From assembly GCA_017613475.1 (NCBI GenBank), contig JAGADT010000056.1, positions 1 through 9,520 on the forward strand: DNA of 9,520 nucleotides, given 5' to 3'. This stretch comes from Desulfovibrionaceae bacterium. Its GTDB lineage: Bacteria; Desulfobacterota; Desulfovibrionia; Desulfovibrionales; Desulfovibrionaceae. The first letter of the stretch is position 1, and each line of letters begins with the position of its first letter. Under the pieces are notes generated by a model. The model made no database searches, was not told the DNA's origin, and saw nothing but the letters and a program-made list of their open reading frames with translations. The position numbers and the translations under genes are program-made. Positions 1 to 7,774 of this stretch are shown here, one piece after another.

Positions 1-1127
1 ACGATCTTCTTTTCAACAGTCTTGGCAATGGCCTTGCGGACCAGTTCCGCAGCTTCGCGCCAGCCCAGGAAGTCCAGCATCATGGCGCCGGAGAGGATCA
101 GGGAGCCGGGGTTGACTTTGTCCATGCCGGCGTACTTGGGCGCCGTGCCGTGGGTCGCTTCAAAAATGGCGTAGCCGTCGCCCACGTTGGAGCCGGGAGC
201 CATGCCAAGTCCGCCAACCTGCGCGGCAAGGGCATCGGAGATGTAGTCGCCGTTCAGGTTCGGGGTGGCGATAACGTCGTATTCCGCCGGGCGGAGCAGG
301 ATCTGCTGGAACATGGCGTCGGCGATGCGGTCCTTCAGCAGGACTTTGCCTTCTGGCACCTTGCCGCCGTTGGCGGTCACCCATTCTTCGGTCACCACTT
401 TGTCGGCGAATTCGTCAGCGGCCACTTCGTAGCCCCACTTGCGGAAGCCGCCTTCCGTGAACTTCATGATGTTGCCCTTGTGCATCAGGGTCACCGTGGG
501 CAGGTTGTGGTCGATGGCGTACTGGATGGCCATGCGCACCAGGCGGCGGGTTCCGGAGCGGCTGATGGGCTTGATGCCGATGGCGGTGTCGGCAGGGAGT
601 TCCTTGCCGTACATGTCTTTCACCAGCTTGATCATCTGGGCCGCTTCAGGCGTGCCGGATTCCCATTCAATGCCGGCGTACAGGTCTTCCATGTTTTCAC
701 GGAAGATGATCATGTCAACAGCGTCGGGATTCTTCACGGGGCTGGGCACACCGGGGAGATGGTTCACCGGGCGGATGCAGGCGTAGAGCTCAAGGCTCTG
801 GCGCAGCTGCACGTTCAGGCTGCGGAAGCCCTTGCCAACAGGGGTCGTCAGAGGTCCCTTGAGGGCGACGCGGTACTTTTTGATGGTCTCGAGGCTTTCG
901 TCAGGCAGGTATTTGCCCGTCGCCTTGAAGGCCACTTCGCCAACCGGGATTTCCAGCCAGTCGATGCGCTTTTTGCCGCCGTAGGCTTTGGCAACCGCCG
1001 TATCCAGAACAGGCTGGGTGGCGTTCCACAGGTCGGGGCCAATGCCGTCCCCGGGGAAGACAGGGATGATCGGTTCGTCGGGGACCGTGTACCCCTTCTC
1101 CGGGGTGTATTCGATAGCTTTGCCCAT
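1..1127 (-). CDS. icd: NADP-dependent isocitrate dehydrogenase (3' end cut off by window edge)
   Basis: This enzyme oxidatively decarboxylates isocitrate to 2-oxoglutarate with reduction of NADP+, in the cytoplasm (TCA cycle or glutamate supply). The window shows 375 full codons; by comparison with the ~416-residue E. coli enzyme about 30 C-terminal residues are missing. Visible signatures: GDGIGPDLW near residues 27-34; the substrate loop FRSLNVQLRQ at 101-110, whose Ser103 matches the E. coli phosphorylation-site serine 113; FRENMEDLYAGIEW at 142-155; Lys217 in LMHKGNIMKF; the metal-binding aspartates in NGDYISDAL (Asp294, Asp298); and HGTAPKYAG at 326-334, where Lys331-Tyr332 match the residues that select NADP over NAD. 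The start at 1127 has a good Shine-Dalgarno (GGAGG, 8 nt upstream) and fits the N-terminus of the family. It is separated from tamB by a hairpin terminator, so it is probably transcribed on its own. Family assignment is secure; cofactor choice is inferred from those two residues. Confidence 0.97.
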   Translation of the reverse strand, partial: MGKAIEYTPEKGYTVPDEPIIPVFPGDGIGPDLWNATQPVLDTAVAKAYGGKKRIDWLEIPVGEVAFKATGKYLPDESLETIKKYRVALKGPLTTPVGKGFRSLNVQLRQSLELYACIRPVNHLPGVPSPVKNPDAVDMIIFRENMEDLYAGIEWESGTPEAAQMIKLVKDMYGKELPADTAIGIKPISRSGTRRLVRMAIQYAIDHNLPTVTLMHKGNIMKFTEGGFRKWGYEVAADEFADKVVTEEWVTANGGKVPEGKVLLKDRIADAMFQQILLRPAEYDVIATPNLNGDYISDALAAQVGGLGMAPGSNVGDGYAIFEATHGTAPKYAGMDKVNPGSLILSGAMMLDFLGWREAAELVRKAIAKTVEKKI

Positions 1128-1135
1128 GAGGTTAT

Positions 1136-1140
1136 CCTCC
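1136..1140 (-). promoter_or_regulatory. icd ribosome-binding site
   Basis: On the minus strand GGAGG stands 8 nt before the ATG at 1127, an almost ideal Shine-Dalgarno that fixes the icd start codon. Confidence 0.85.
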
Positions 1141-1164
1141 GTAAAACGTGATTGAATGACTTAG

Positions 1165-1193
1165 CCTATACGACTTGGGAAAAAAAGAAAAGA
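1165..1193 (-). promoter_or_regulatory. possible icd promoter (weak)
   Basis: On the minus strand TATAGG (1170-1165) could act as a -10 box, giving a 5' leader of about 30 nt before icd. The matching -35 position (around 1193-1188, TCTTTT) is a poor match and sits in a pyrimidine-rich tract. A promoter is needed in this spacer because a terminator precedes it, but this exact placement is only a guess. Confidence 0.3.
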
Positions 1194-1224
1194 TGCTTTC
1201 GGGCTTTTTTGTGCGCGGGATGGC

Positions 1225-1279
1225 AAAAATTTTGGCAGGCAAGCGGGCATCTGCGGCATTGCCGTGCAGCCCGCCTGCC
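1225..1279 (-). terminator. probable intrinsic terminator after coaX-tamA-tamB
   Basis: Sixteen bases after the tamB stop there is a long imperfect hairpin. The outer stem pairs 1234-1240 (GGCAGGC) with 1273-1279 (GCCTGCC). Further inner pairing exists, including CGGC/GCCG around an ATT loop at 1254-1264. Reading on the minus strand, the stem is followed by AAAATTTTT (T-run at 1229-1225). The run starts four bases after the stem, which is less than ideal. The position between the TAM unit and icd supports the call. Confidence 0.55.
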
Positions 1280-1294
1280 TGAAGCAAAGTGCAA

Positions 1295-4200
1295 TCAGTA
1301 TTCCTTTTTCCAGTTGATCCCGACTTCTGAGGCTTCGCCTGAGGTCCTGGCTTCCATGCTGATCTGCGGCGTGACTTCAATATCCACAAAAACCTCCGTG
1401 GAATCGCTGCCAATGCCCTGCTGCACGCCAACGTACACGTCGTCGCGGATGTACTTGCCCATTTCCAGGACGGAATGCTCGGTATCTTCTCCGGAAGCGG
1501 AGCTTGGCCCGGCAAGGGGGTTGCCGCCCGTTTTGTCAGGCGTGTTGCGCGAACGGGAGCTTCCGACCCGCACAACATCCACGCCCAGCGTATTGCGCGT
1601 AAAGTCAAAGATGCCTGAACCCGTGGTGCCAAGCGTGGTGAGCGCGGCAACGCTGGCGGCAAGCTGTATGCTCTCCGCCCGCGAGAGTTCGCTTGGCGGG
1701 CGGCCAAAGAGCATCCGCGAAACCACTTCATCCTTGGGCAGCGGCGGCTGGCTGCGCAGCTCCAGGTGGGGGGCGTTGGCCGTGCCGGTAATGGCGGCCT
1801 CGGTGATGATGTCGGAGGTGCGGCGCTGCACGCTGACATCCAGGATGGGCGTGGGCGGCTTGGAGCCGTTGAAGAGGACTTTGCCCTTGGCCAGGACAAA
1901 TGATTTGCCAAGCAGCGACATTGCGCCGCGCACGCTTTCCAGCGAGCCCGTGACGGCGGGGTCGTTCAGCGCGCCGTTTACGCGGATATCGCCCTTCCAT
2001 TCAGATTCAAGCCCGTGCCCGCGCACGAAAAAGCGGCCGGGGATGAGAACGCGGACGGCGAGCTTGCCGACATCATTGCCCTTTGCTTCCTGTTCCGCGC
2101 TTTTGATTTCTTCCATGTTTTCAACATCAAGCGTGGTGAAGGATCCGCCCGAAAGCTTGTCCAGCAGGAGTTCCCCGCTGGGGATGGTGATGTCGGCGCG
2201 GATGTTGGGGGCCGCTGCCGTGCCGGAAACATTAAGGTTTCCATCCAGCTTGAGGCGCAGGTCGTTGCGGTGCAGCGGCGCGAAATTGCTGATGGTGCCC
2301 GCGGCCTGGAGTGGCATGTCCTTTTCCGCAAGGTTCACCTGCCCCTTGATGGACATGGTGCCCTTGTTTCCGTCGCCGCCGGAGGTGCTGAACGTGAAGA
2401 GCTTGTTCGCAAGGTTGGCGTCAACAAGGAGCCCTGAAAGCTCAATGCCGTTGCGGATGTCCATGAAGCGCAGGTCTTTGAGGTGCAGGTCAAGCGTCGG
2501 AACAGGGGCGGAAAGCGTGCCGCGGACCGCAGCGTCCATCCTGCCTGAGCCTGTCAGCCGCGTATCAGCCATGGGAACAAAGCGCCACAGCGGCGCGATC
2601 AGCCCATCCCAATGGGCCGTAATGTTTACGGGGGAGGTTATGGAAACGGAGGGGAATCCTCCGCTATAGCTGATGGGCAGGCTTCCCTGGGCTGTAAGCC
2701 CTTCGCTGCCAATGCCGTCAAGCTTTGCGCTGAAGGTGAGCGAGCTTCCTCCCGCTGGAAGATGCCCGGTGAACACGGCGTTGAGCGGCTTAAAGCCGTC
2801 GCCCTTATGGCCGACGTTGTCAAGCGCCGCATTGAGCCGCACGTCAGGGCGGTTTGCCTTGCCCTGGATGGCGGCGGAAGCGGAGAGCGTGCCGTCCGGC
2901 ACAATATGCCCGGCAAAGGGCCTGGCAAGGGCAAGCGGCACGTCCTTCAGGTCAAGGAGGGCGTGGATGCTGTCTTTTACCTCGGCAGAGACGCTAAGGC
3001 TGCCCTGGGGCAGGATGCGCATCGTGAGGTTGCGGGTGGAAATGGCGGAGCCGTCAAGCCCCCTGATCTGGGCCGGAGCGGCAAGCTGCAGCCCCTGCTT
3101 GCCGGCTTTGTCGGTCAGCTTGAAGCGCTGGATATCCAGCGTGCCGCCAGCGAGGCTCAGCGCGGCGTCAAGCATGGCGTCGCCCTGTGCGGAAAGCGTA
3201 ACGGCGCCCTTGTTATCCGCCCAGTTGGCGGCGCAGGCGGCCTTGGCGATGGTGAATTCTCCGGACTGCGCCTTGTCCAGCGCAATCTTTGCCGTGGCGC
3301 GGGGATTGCTGAAAAGGTTCTGCGCGTCCGCGTTAAGATTCAGGTCTTTGAGGCTTATGCCGTTATAAAGGAGGTTCGCCAGGGTGAGCTTTACATTGGC
3401 CGATTGCCCGGCGTTGGGGGAAAGGCGCAGGGCAAGGTCGGCGTTTTTGGCCTTGATGGGTCCGGCAAGGGCGGAGAGGGCGTCCCAGTTTTTCACGCGG
3501 GCATCCAGGGTGCCTTCAATCGCCGGATTGGCGTTTTGCGGGAGGCTGGCCGAAATTTTGCCGTTCAGCGCAACGCCGAAAAGCAGCCCGGTAAGCTCAG
3601 AAAGGTCAATGCGGTTGCCGCCGGCCTTCCAGTTGAGGGAAAGGGAGAGCGGGGCGTGCGCTTCTTTGGCGGTGAGGCGCAGGGCGCCGCTGCCGCCAAA
3701 GCCGTTTGCCAGGTCAAGGTCCGCCGTGGCCTGCACGGAAGGCGTGAGCAGCTTTGCGTTGTTAAGCGTCAGGGCAGGGCTGTCTGCCTGGCAGGTGATG
3801 GAAGGCTTGTTTGCGCTGCCCTTCGCCGTCACCCGCACGTTCAGCGGGCCAGAGGCATTGGGAACCAGGCTGGCAAGCTCGCGGAGGGAGGCTGAAAGCC
3901 CCGCGTCAAAAGCGGGCGTTTCGCTGGCGGTGAAGCGCCCGCGGCCTTCCGCGTTAATCCCCGCGGCCTGCAGGCGGAGGGATTGGATTTCCAGCGAGGG
4001 GGCGCTGTCCTTTCCTTCCTTGGGCGTTTCTCCATGCAGGGTAATGGTCAGGGCAGGGGCTGCGCCAAGCAGGGCTTCGAGGGGCTGGAGCGGCCCCTCC
4101 CAGCCGGCATTGGAAAGCGCGGCGGAAATGCGGCCTTCAAGGGAAGCCGTATTTTTCCCTTCACTTGTTTTTGGGGCGAAATCTCCCTGAATGCTTAAGG

Positions 4201-5827
4201 CGCCCGAGCGTATGCCCTGCACGCCAAAAAGGGCGCACAGGTTGTGCAGGCTGGGCACAGCGGCTTTCAGGCGGCCCTGAACGCCCGGGTAGGGCGCCTT
4301 TGGCGACCAGGCTCCGAAGAGGTCAGCCGATGCCAGGGAGGATTTGAGCGTGAATTCACGCAGGGCAAAGCCCTCGCCTTCCCTGGCGGCATTGGCCTTG
4401 AAGGTCAGCGTGTCTTTTCCGCCCGGCAGGACCGGCATGTTGGTGAAATCTGTTTTGCCTTCCGCGTACATGCCGCCCTTGCCGTCCATGCCGGCCTGCA
4501 TGGCCAGGGCGGCGTTGGGCCTGGAGAGGTCCTTGGCCAGCTCAATGGCGCGCAGCGTGGCCTGGAGATTGAGCGAAGGGGCGTTCAGCGTGCCGCCAAG
4601 GACGGCGTTGGCCCCTGCTTCGGCAAAGGGCAGCTGCACGCCCTGGGCAGGCTTCTGCGCTTTTATGGCCAGGGTGCCCGCCAGTTTGGGATCCATCCCG
4701 GGGCCCTGCAGGGCAATGCGCTCGCCCCGCACAGACCAGAAAGGCCCATCCACGGTGAGGAGGGGCACGCCGGCTTCGTCCGGGCGCATGGCGAGCTTTA
4801 CCGTGAGGTTTGTTTCCTTGCCCAGGTTGTCATGCAGGGCGGAGGGGGCGTTTTTCTCAGGCGTGAGGCGCAGGTTAAGCCCCAGCTCCTGCCCGCCGCT
4901 GTCAGGCAGGGCAAAGGAAGCCGTGCCGTCCATGGCAAGGAGGTTTCCGGTCAGGAGGCGCAGCTTGCCCTGCCAGTCGCTGAGGGGGGCGGAGCCCTCC
5001 AGGCTGAAGCTCAGGGGCTTTGGCCCGCCAAGCCCAGAGAGGCGGGAAACAAGCCCGCCCGGCAGCGCGTCAAAGGCTGCATTGAGCTGGAGATTGGGCC
5101 TGGCCCCTTCCGAGAGCAGCGCTTCCAGGCGCAGGGTATCGCCGTACGGTTCCTTGCCGCCGGTCAATAAGGTGATGAGCGTGTGCAGCCCATTGGCGGA
5201 AGCCGTGCCGACATGCCCCTGAAGGGAAAGGATAGCCGGGGGATCAGAGGGCGGGAGCCCCAGGACGGCAGGCCCCAGGGTGATGTTTGCCAGCGAGAGC
5301 TTTTTGATTTCAATGCCTGGCAGATTAGGGAACCCCTTGGTGAAAGCCAGGGGTTCCGAAGGCTCAGGCTCGGGCTTTGGCTCAGAAGGCGGCAGCACGG
5401 GGAGCCTGGGGATGTTCAGCGTATCAAGCGCCAGTTCATCGATGACGATGCGTTTTTTCAGCAGCGGAAGGAAGCTCAGCTCCAGCCTTGCTTCTTTCAG
5501 CGTGAGCCAGAGCCCCTGCTTGTCTTGCAGTTCAACATTGGTGAGGCGCAGCTTGCCTGGGAGCGGCCCTTCTATGCCGCCGATCCGCAGGCCAAGGCCC
5601 GTTCCGTCCATGGCCGCGCAGATCTTGTCCGCAATAAAGCGCGCGCCCGTATCTGAACGCAGCCATATCCACGCGCCCGCCGCAGTGGCAAGCAGAAGGA
5701 GGAGCAGCACGCCAAGCCCGCGGACAAGCCATTTCCAGAATCCGCGGCGTGCCTGGGCGTTTTTCCTGGGGGCTTCTGCCATGCCCTTGGGAGCTTCTTC
5801 GTTTTTCCTGGGGGTGTCGTCTGCCAT
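1295..5827 (-). CDS. tamB: TamB, inner-membrane/periplasmic subunit of the translocation and assembly module
   Basis: TamB is anchored in the inner membrane by one N-terminal helix and crosses the periplasm as a long lipid-binding beta groove; with TamA it serves outer-membrane protein assembly, and family members are also implicated in phospholipid transport to the outer membrane. The 1510-residue protein starts with a short charged cytoplasmic segment (1-32) and a membrane helix at about 33-56 with a run of leucines (GLGVLLLLLLATAAGAWIW). A long beta-rich AsmA/TamB-like body with no obvious catalytic motif follows. The C-terminal TamB (DUF490) domain covers roughly residues 1150-1510; its hallmarks include GKVLFNGSKPPTPILDV, the segment PPLPKDEVVSRMLFGRPPSE near 1360-1380, and the closing strands GKYIRDDVYVGVQQG and EVGINWKKEY. 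Length is normal to long (E. coli TamB is ~1260 residues). The ATG directly follows the tamA stop (TAAATG), implying translational coupling. The cytoplasmic segment contains a 14-residue in-frame repeat (PRKN...PRKN). A Gly/Ser/Pro-rich linker of about 25 residues precedes the last strands. The family call is firm; the transported substrate cannot be told from sequence. Confidence 0.95.
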   Translation of the reverse strand: MADDTPRKNEEAPKGMAEAPRKNAQARRGFWKWLVRGLGVLLLLLLATAAGAWIWLRSDTGARFIADKICAAMDGTGLGLRIGGIEGPLPGKLRLTNVELQDKQGLWLTLKEARLELSFLPLLKKRIVIDELALDTLNIPRLPVLPPSEPKPEPEPSEPLAFTKGFPNLPGIEIKKLSLANITLGPAVLGLPPSDPPAILSLQGHVGTASANGLHTLITLLTGGKEPYGDTLRLEALLSEGARPNLQLNAAFDALPGGLVSRLSGLGGPKPLSFSLEGSAPLSDWQGKLRLLTGNLLAMDGTASFALPDSGGQELGLNLRLTPEKNAPSALHDNLGKETNLTVKLAMRPDEAGVPLLTVDGPFWSVRGERIALQGPGMDPKLAGTLAIKAQKPAQGVQLPFAEAGANAVLGGTLNAPSLNLQATLRAIELAKDLSRPNAALAMQAGMDGKGGMYAEGKTDFTNMPVLPGGKDTLTFKANAAREGEGFALREFTLKSSLASADLFGAWSPKAPYPGVQGRLKAAVPSLHNLCALFGVQGIRSGALSIQGDFAPKTSEGKNTASLEGRISAALSNAGWEGPLQPLEALLGAAPALTITLHGETPKEGKDSAPSLEIQSLRLQAAGINAEGRGRFTASETPAFDAGLSASLRELASLVPNASGPLNVRVTAKGSANKPSITCQADSPALTLNNAKLLTPSVQATADLDLANGFGGSGALRLTAKEAHAPLSLSLNWKAGGNRIDLSELTGLLFGVALNGKISASLPQNANPAIEGTLDARVKNWDALSALAGPIKAKNADLALRLSPNAGQSANVKLTLANLLYNGISLKDLNLNADAQNLFSNPRATAKIALDKAQSGEFTIAKAACAANWADNKGAVTLSAQGDAMLDAALSLAGGTLDIQRFKLTDKAGKQGLQLAAPAQIRGLDGSAISTRNLTMRILPQGSLSVSAEVKDSIHALLDLKDVPLALARPFAGHIVPDGTLSASAAIQGKANRPDVRLNAALDNVGHKGDGFKPLNAVFTGHLPAGGSSLTFSAKLDGIGSEGLTAQGSLPISYSGGFPSVSITSPVNITAHWDGLIAPLWRFVPMADTRLTGSGRMDAAVRGTLSAPVPTLDLHLKDLRFMDIRNGIELSGLLVDANLANKLFTFSTSGGDGNKGTMSIKGQVNLAEKDMPLQAAGTISNFAPLHRNDLRLKLDGNLNVSGTAAAPNIRADITIPSGELLLDKLSGGSFTTLDVENMEEIKSAEQEAKGNDVGKLAVRVLIPGRFFVRGHGLESEWKGDIRVNGALNDPAVTGSLESVRGAMSLLGKSFVLAKGKVLFNGSKPPTPILDVSVQRRTSDIITEAAITGTANAPHLELRSQPPLPKDEVVSRMLFGRPPSELSRAESIQLAASVAALTTLGTTGSGIFDFTRNTLGVDVVRVGSSRSRNTPDKTGGNPLAGPSSASGEDTEHSVLEMGKYIRDDVYVGVQQGIGSDSTEVFVDIEVTPQISMEARTSGEASEVGINWKKEY
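5758..5814. repeat. 15-bp direct repeat inside the tamB 5' end
   Basis: CGTTTTTCCTGGGGG occurs at 5758-5772 and again at 5800-5814, a period of 42 bp (14 codons, in frame). It encodes the repeated PRKN in the cytoplasmic leader of TamB. The intervening bases are partly similar (GCTTCTGCC and GCTTCTTCG), suggesting an older tandem duplication. Confidence 0.85.
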
Positions 5828-7774
5828 TTAGAATGCCTGCCCGATGCTGATGTATATTTGGAAGGACTTTTGATCGCCATTGCGGTTGTCCAGCGGCACA
5901 GCCACGTCGAAACGCACAGGGCCTATGGACGTGTAGTAGCGGAAGCCAAGGCCGACTGACCAGCACAGGTCCTTGCCGAGGCGCGGCATGGGGGTGTCGT
6001 AGACCATGCCCGCGTCAACGAAAGGCACGATGCCGAAGGTATCCGTAACCTTGTAGCGGGCCTCAAAATTCAGGGCGTTAAACGAAAGCCCGCCCTCTGG
6101 GTCCCCTTTCCAGTTGAGCGCTCCGATGGATTGGTATTTGTAGCCGCGCACGCTTCCGCCGCCGCCCGTGTAAAAGCGCAGGGCCCCGGGGATGCGCTCC
6201 ACCTTGCTGCCTGTGGAGCCAAGCATCCCGCCCACAGAGGCCTTGGCTGCCAAAACAAGCTTGTCGGTGGGATTGCCCTCTTCGTCATGCAGCAGGGCAA
6301 AGTACGCGCTGAAATCGGCCTGGGAGCGGACAGCGCTGAACGCGCCCCGGTAGTGCCCCCAGTAAGTGGTGGCGTTAAGCTGGAGCCGTGTGCCGCGGGT
6401 AGGGTTCAGCAGGTTGTCGGTCCCATCGCGGCGCAGGGTCAGGGGAACGCCCAGAATCAGGAAGCTTTCCCACCTGTCTCTGTCTTCGCGGATGCGCCCG
6501 CCCTGGGCGGAGACCTTTGCGCTGCCCCACCAGCGCCCGGAGAGCTTCCGCTCTAAGCCCGCGTCCGCGTACCACATGCGCAGGTCATAGGCATCGGTTT
6601 CTTCCTTGCGCAGGAAGGCGTTGGAAATGAAATTCTGGTTCTTGGCGTAAAAGGCCGGCTTGGTGAAGCTCGCGGCGATTTCCTGCCGTTCCTGGGAAAG
6701 AATGCCCGTGGTCCTTAAGCGTTCGCCCTCGCCAAACAGGTTGCGGTGTTCCCAGAAGCCCTTGGCGCCAAAGCCAACGTCGGAGGCATAGCTTAAGCCT
6801 GCGCCTGTGCGCTTGTCCGGCCCTTCCTTAACGGAAAGGCGGACGGGCACGGTGTCTGAAGCGGCCTTGCCGTTTTCATCAAAGCCGGGTTCCACATGGG
6901 CTTCACGGAAGAGCCCCGTCTGGATCAGGGTGTTCTCGTAGGCCAGGACCTTATCCTTGTTCCATACGTCGCCCTTATCCCAGGGCTGGAGCCTTTCCAG
7001 GTAGGAAGGCTTGACCTTTTCCGCGCCCTGCACCTCCAGCGGCCCGAACTGGGCGTAGGGCCCTGTTTTGACTTCAATCAGGGGGTTCAGGATTTTTTTG
7101 GAAGGGTAGAGGCGGTAGCGCGCCCTCTGGATGGTGGCGGAAGGGAATCCCCGCTTCCAGAACCAGTCCGGCACGGGGGATACGGCGGACATGATGTCTG
7201 AAGCCTGGGCTGGCACGCCGTCTTTCAGCCCGAACGGGCGCAGGTCCCTGGGGGCTTCTTCCAGGGCTTTCTTGCCGTTTGGCGACAGCGTATCCTTGTC
7301 TGTGCAGTCGATGACGGATTTGGCCACATGGTACAGGGTCCCGGGAATGAGCGTGAGCAGGACCTTGGCCGGCGAGGCTTCCCAGTCAATGCTGTATTCG
7401 GCCTTTCCATCGTAATAGCCGCGGGAATTGAGCAGCTTTTTGGCTTCGTCCCGGTCTGAAACCGCCCTGCGTTCAAGCCCTACCCGGCTGTCAGGCGGGT
7501 CATTGCGCATGGATTCAAGCTGGCTTCCGCCTTTCATCGCACTGCACAGAGCTTTGGCGGCGTCTTTGTCGTCAAGGCCTTTGACTTCCACATCCATTGT
7601 ATAGGGAACAGGGTCCCCTTTCATGCTGTTAAGGTCCTGCGCGGCTTCTGCGGCAATGCTGCCTGATGCTTCGTCAGCGGGGTCAGGCTTTGCGGCTGTG
7701 GAGCATCCGGAAAAGAGGAGGGCGGGAAGGAGCAGCGCCGCCCAGAGGAGTTGGCAGGTATTTCGGGTGATCAT
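5828..7774 (-). CDS. tamA: TamA-like Omp85 outer-membrane protein with lipoprotein-type signal
   Basis: This is the outer-membrane partner of TamB: a 648-residue Omp85 protein with periplasmic POTRA domains and a 16-strand-type barrel. The N-terminus has a hydrophobic stretch (LLWAALLLPALLF, 9-21) ending in FSGC with Cys24, which looks like a lipobox although Phe at -3 is unusual, followed by a low-complexity linker (25-56). Approximate layout: POTRA1 at 57-148 (VEVKGLDD... NSRGYYDGKAEYSID, typical of TamA), POTRA2 at 149-238, POTRA3 at 239-318 (GPYAQFGPLEVQG... TGLFREAHVEPG), barrel about 325-648. The Omp85 signature VRGY is at 542-545, and the chain ends in FQIYISIGQAF with a terminal Phe, as expected for a barrel recognised by BAM. 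The reading frame stays open upstream to 7945, but the ATG at 7774 is preferred: it overlaps the coaX stop as ATGA, has AGGA upstream, and places the signal sequence at the N-terminus. It could alternatively be called a generic surface-antigen (D15) protein; adjacency to tamB argues for TamA. Confidence 0.93.
   Translation of the reverse strand: MITRNTCQLLWAALLLPALLFSGCSTAAKPDPADEASGSIAAEAAQDLNSMKGDPVPYTMDVEVKGLDDKDAAKALCSAMKGGSQLESMRNDPPDSRVGLERRAVSDRDEAKKLLNSRGYYDGKAEYSIDWEASPAKVLLTLIPGTLYHVAKSVIDCTDKDTLSPNGKKALEEAPRDLRPFGLKDGVPAQASDIMSAVSPVPDWFWKRGFPSATIQRARYRLYPSKKILNPLIEVKTGPYAQFGPLEVQGAEKVKPSYLERLQPWDKGDVWNKDKVLAYENTLIQTGLFREAHVEPGFDENGKAASDTVPVRLSVKEGPDKRTGAGLSYASDVGFGAKGFWEHRNLFGEGERLRTTGILSQERQEIAASFTKPAFYAKNQNFISNAFLRKEETDAYDLRMWYADAGLERKLSGRWWGSAKVSAQGGRIREDRDRWESFLILGVPLTLRRDGTDNLLNPTRGTRLQLNATTYWGHYRGAFSAVRSQADFSAYFALLHDEEGNPTDKLVLAAKASVGGMLGSTGSKVERIPGALRFYTGGGGSVRGYKYQSIGALNWKGDPEGGLSFNALNFEARYKVTDTFGIVPFVDAGMVYDTPMPRLGKDLCWSVGLGFRYYTSIGPVRFDVAVPLDNRNGDQKSFQIYISIGQAF

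Noticed and set aside
150..1151. Plus-strand open frame of 333 codons opposite icd
   Set aside because: It mirrors the clearly conserved isocitrate dehydrogenase; its His/Val/Gly-rich translation resembles no protein family.
1152..2669. Plus-strand open frame of 505 codons opposite tamB
   Set aside because: It is antisense to the conserved C-terminal domain of TamB, has an arginine/serine/proline-rich composition without recognisable domain, and is a by-product of GC-rich codon use. The same applies to the long plus-strand frames at 2612-3895, 4244-5170 and 4344-5222.
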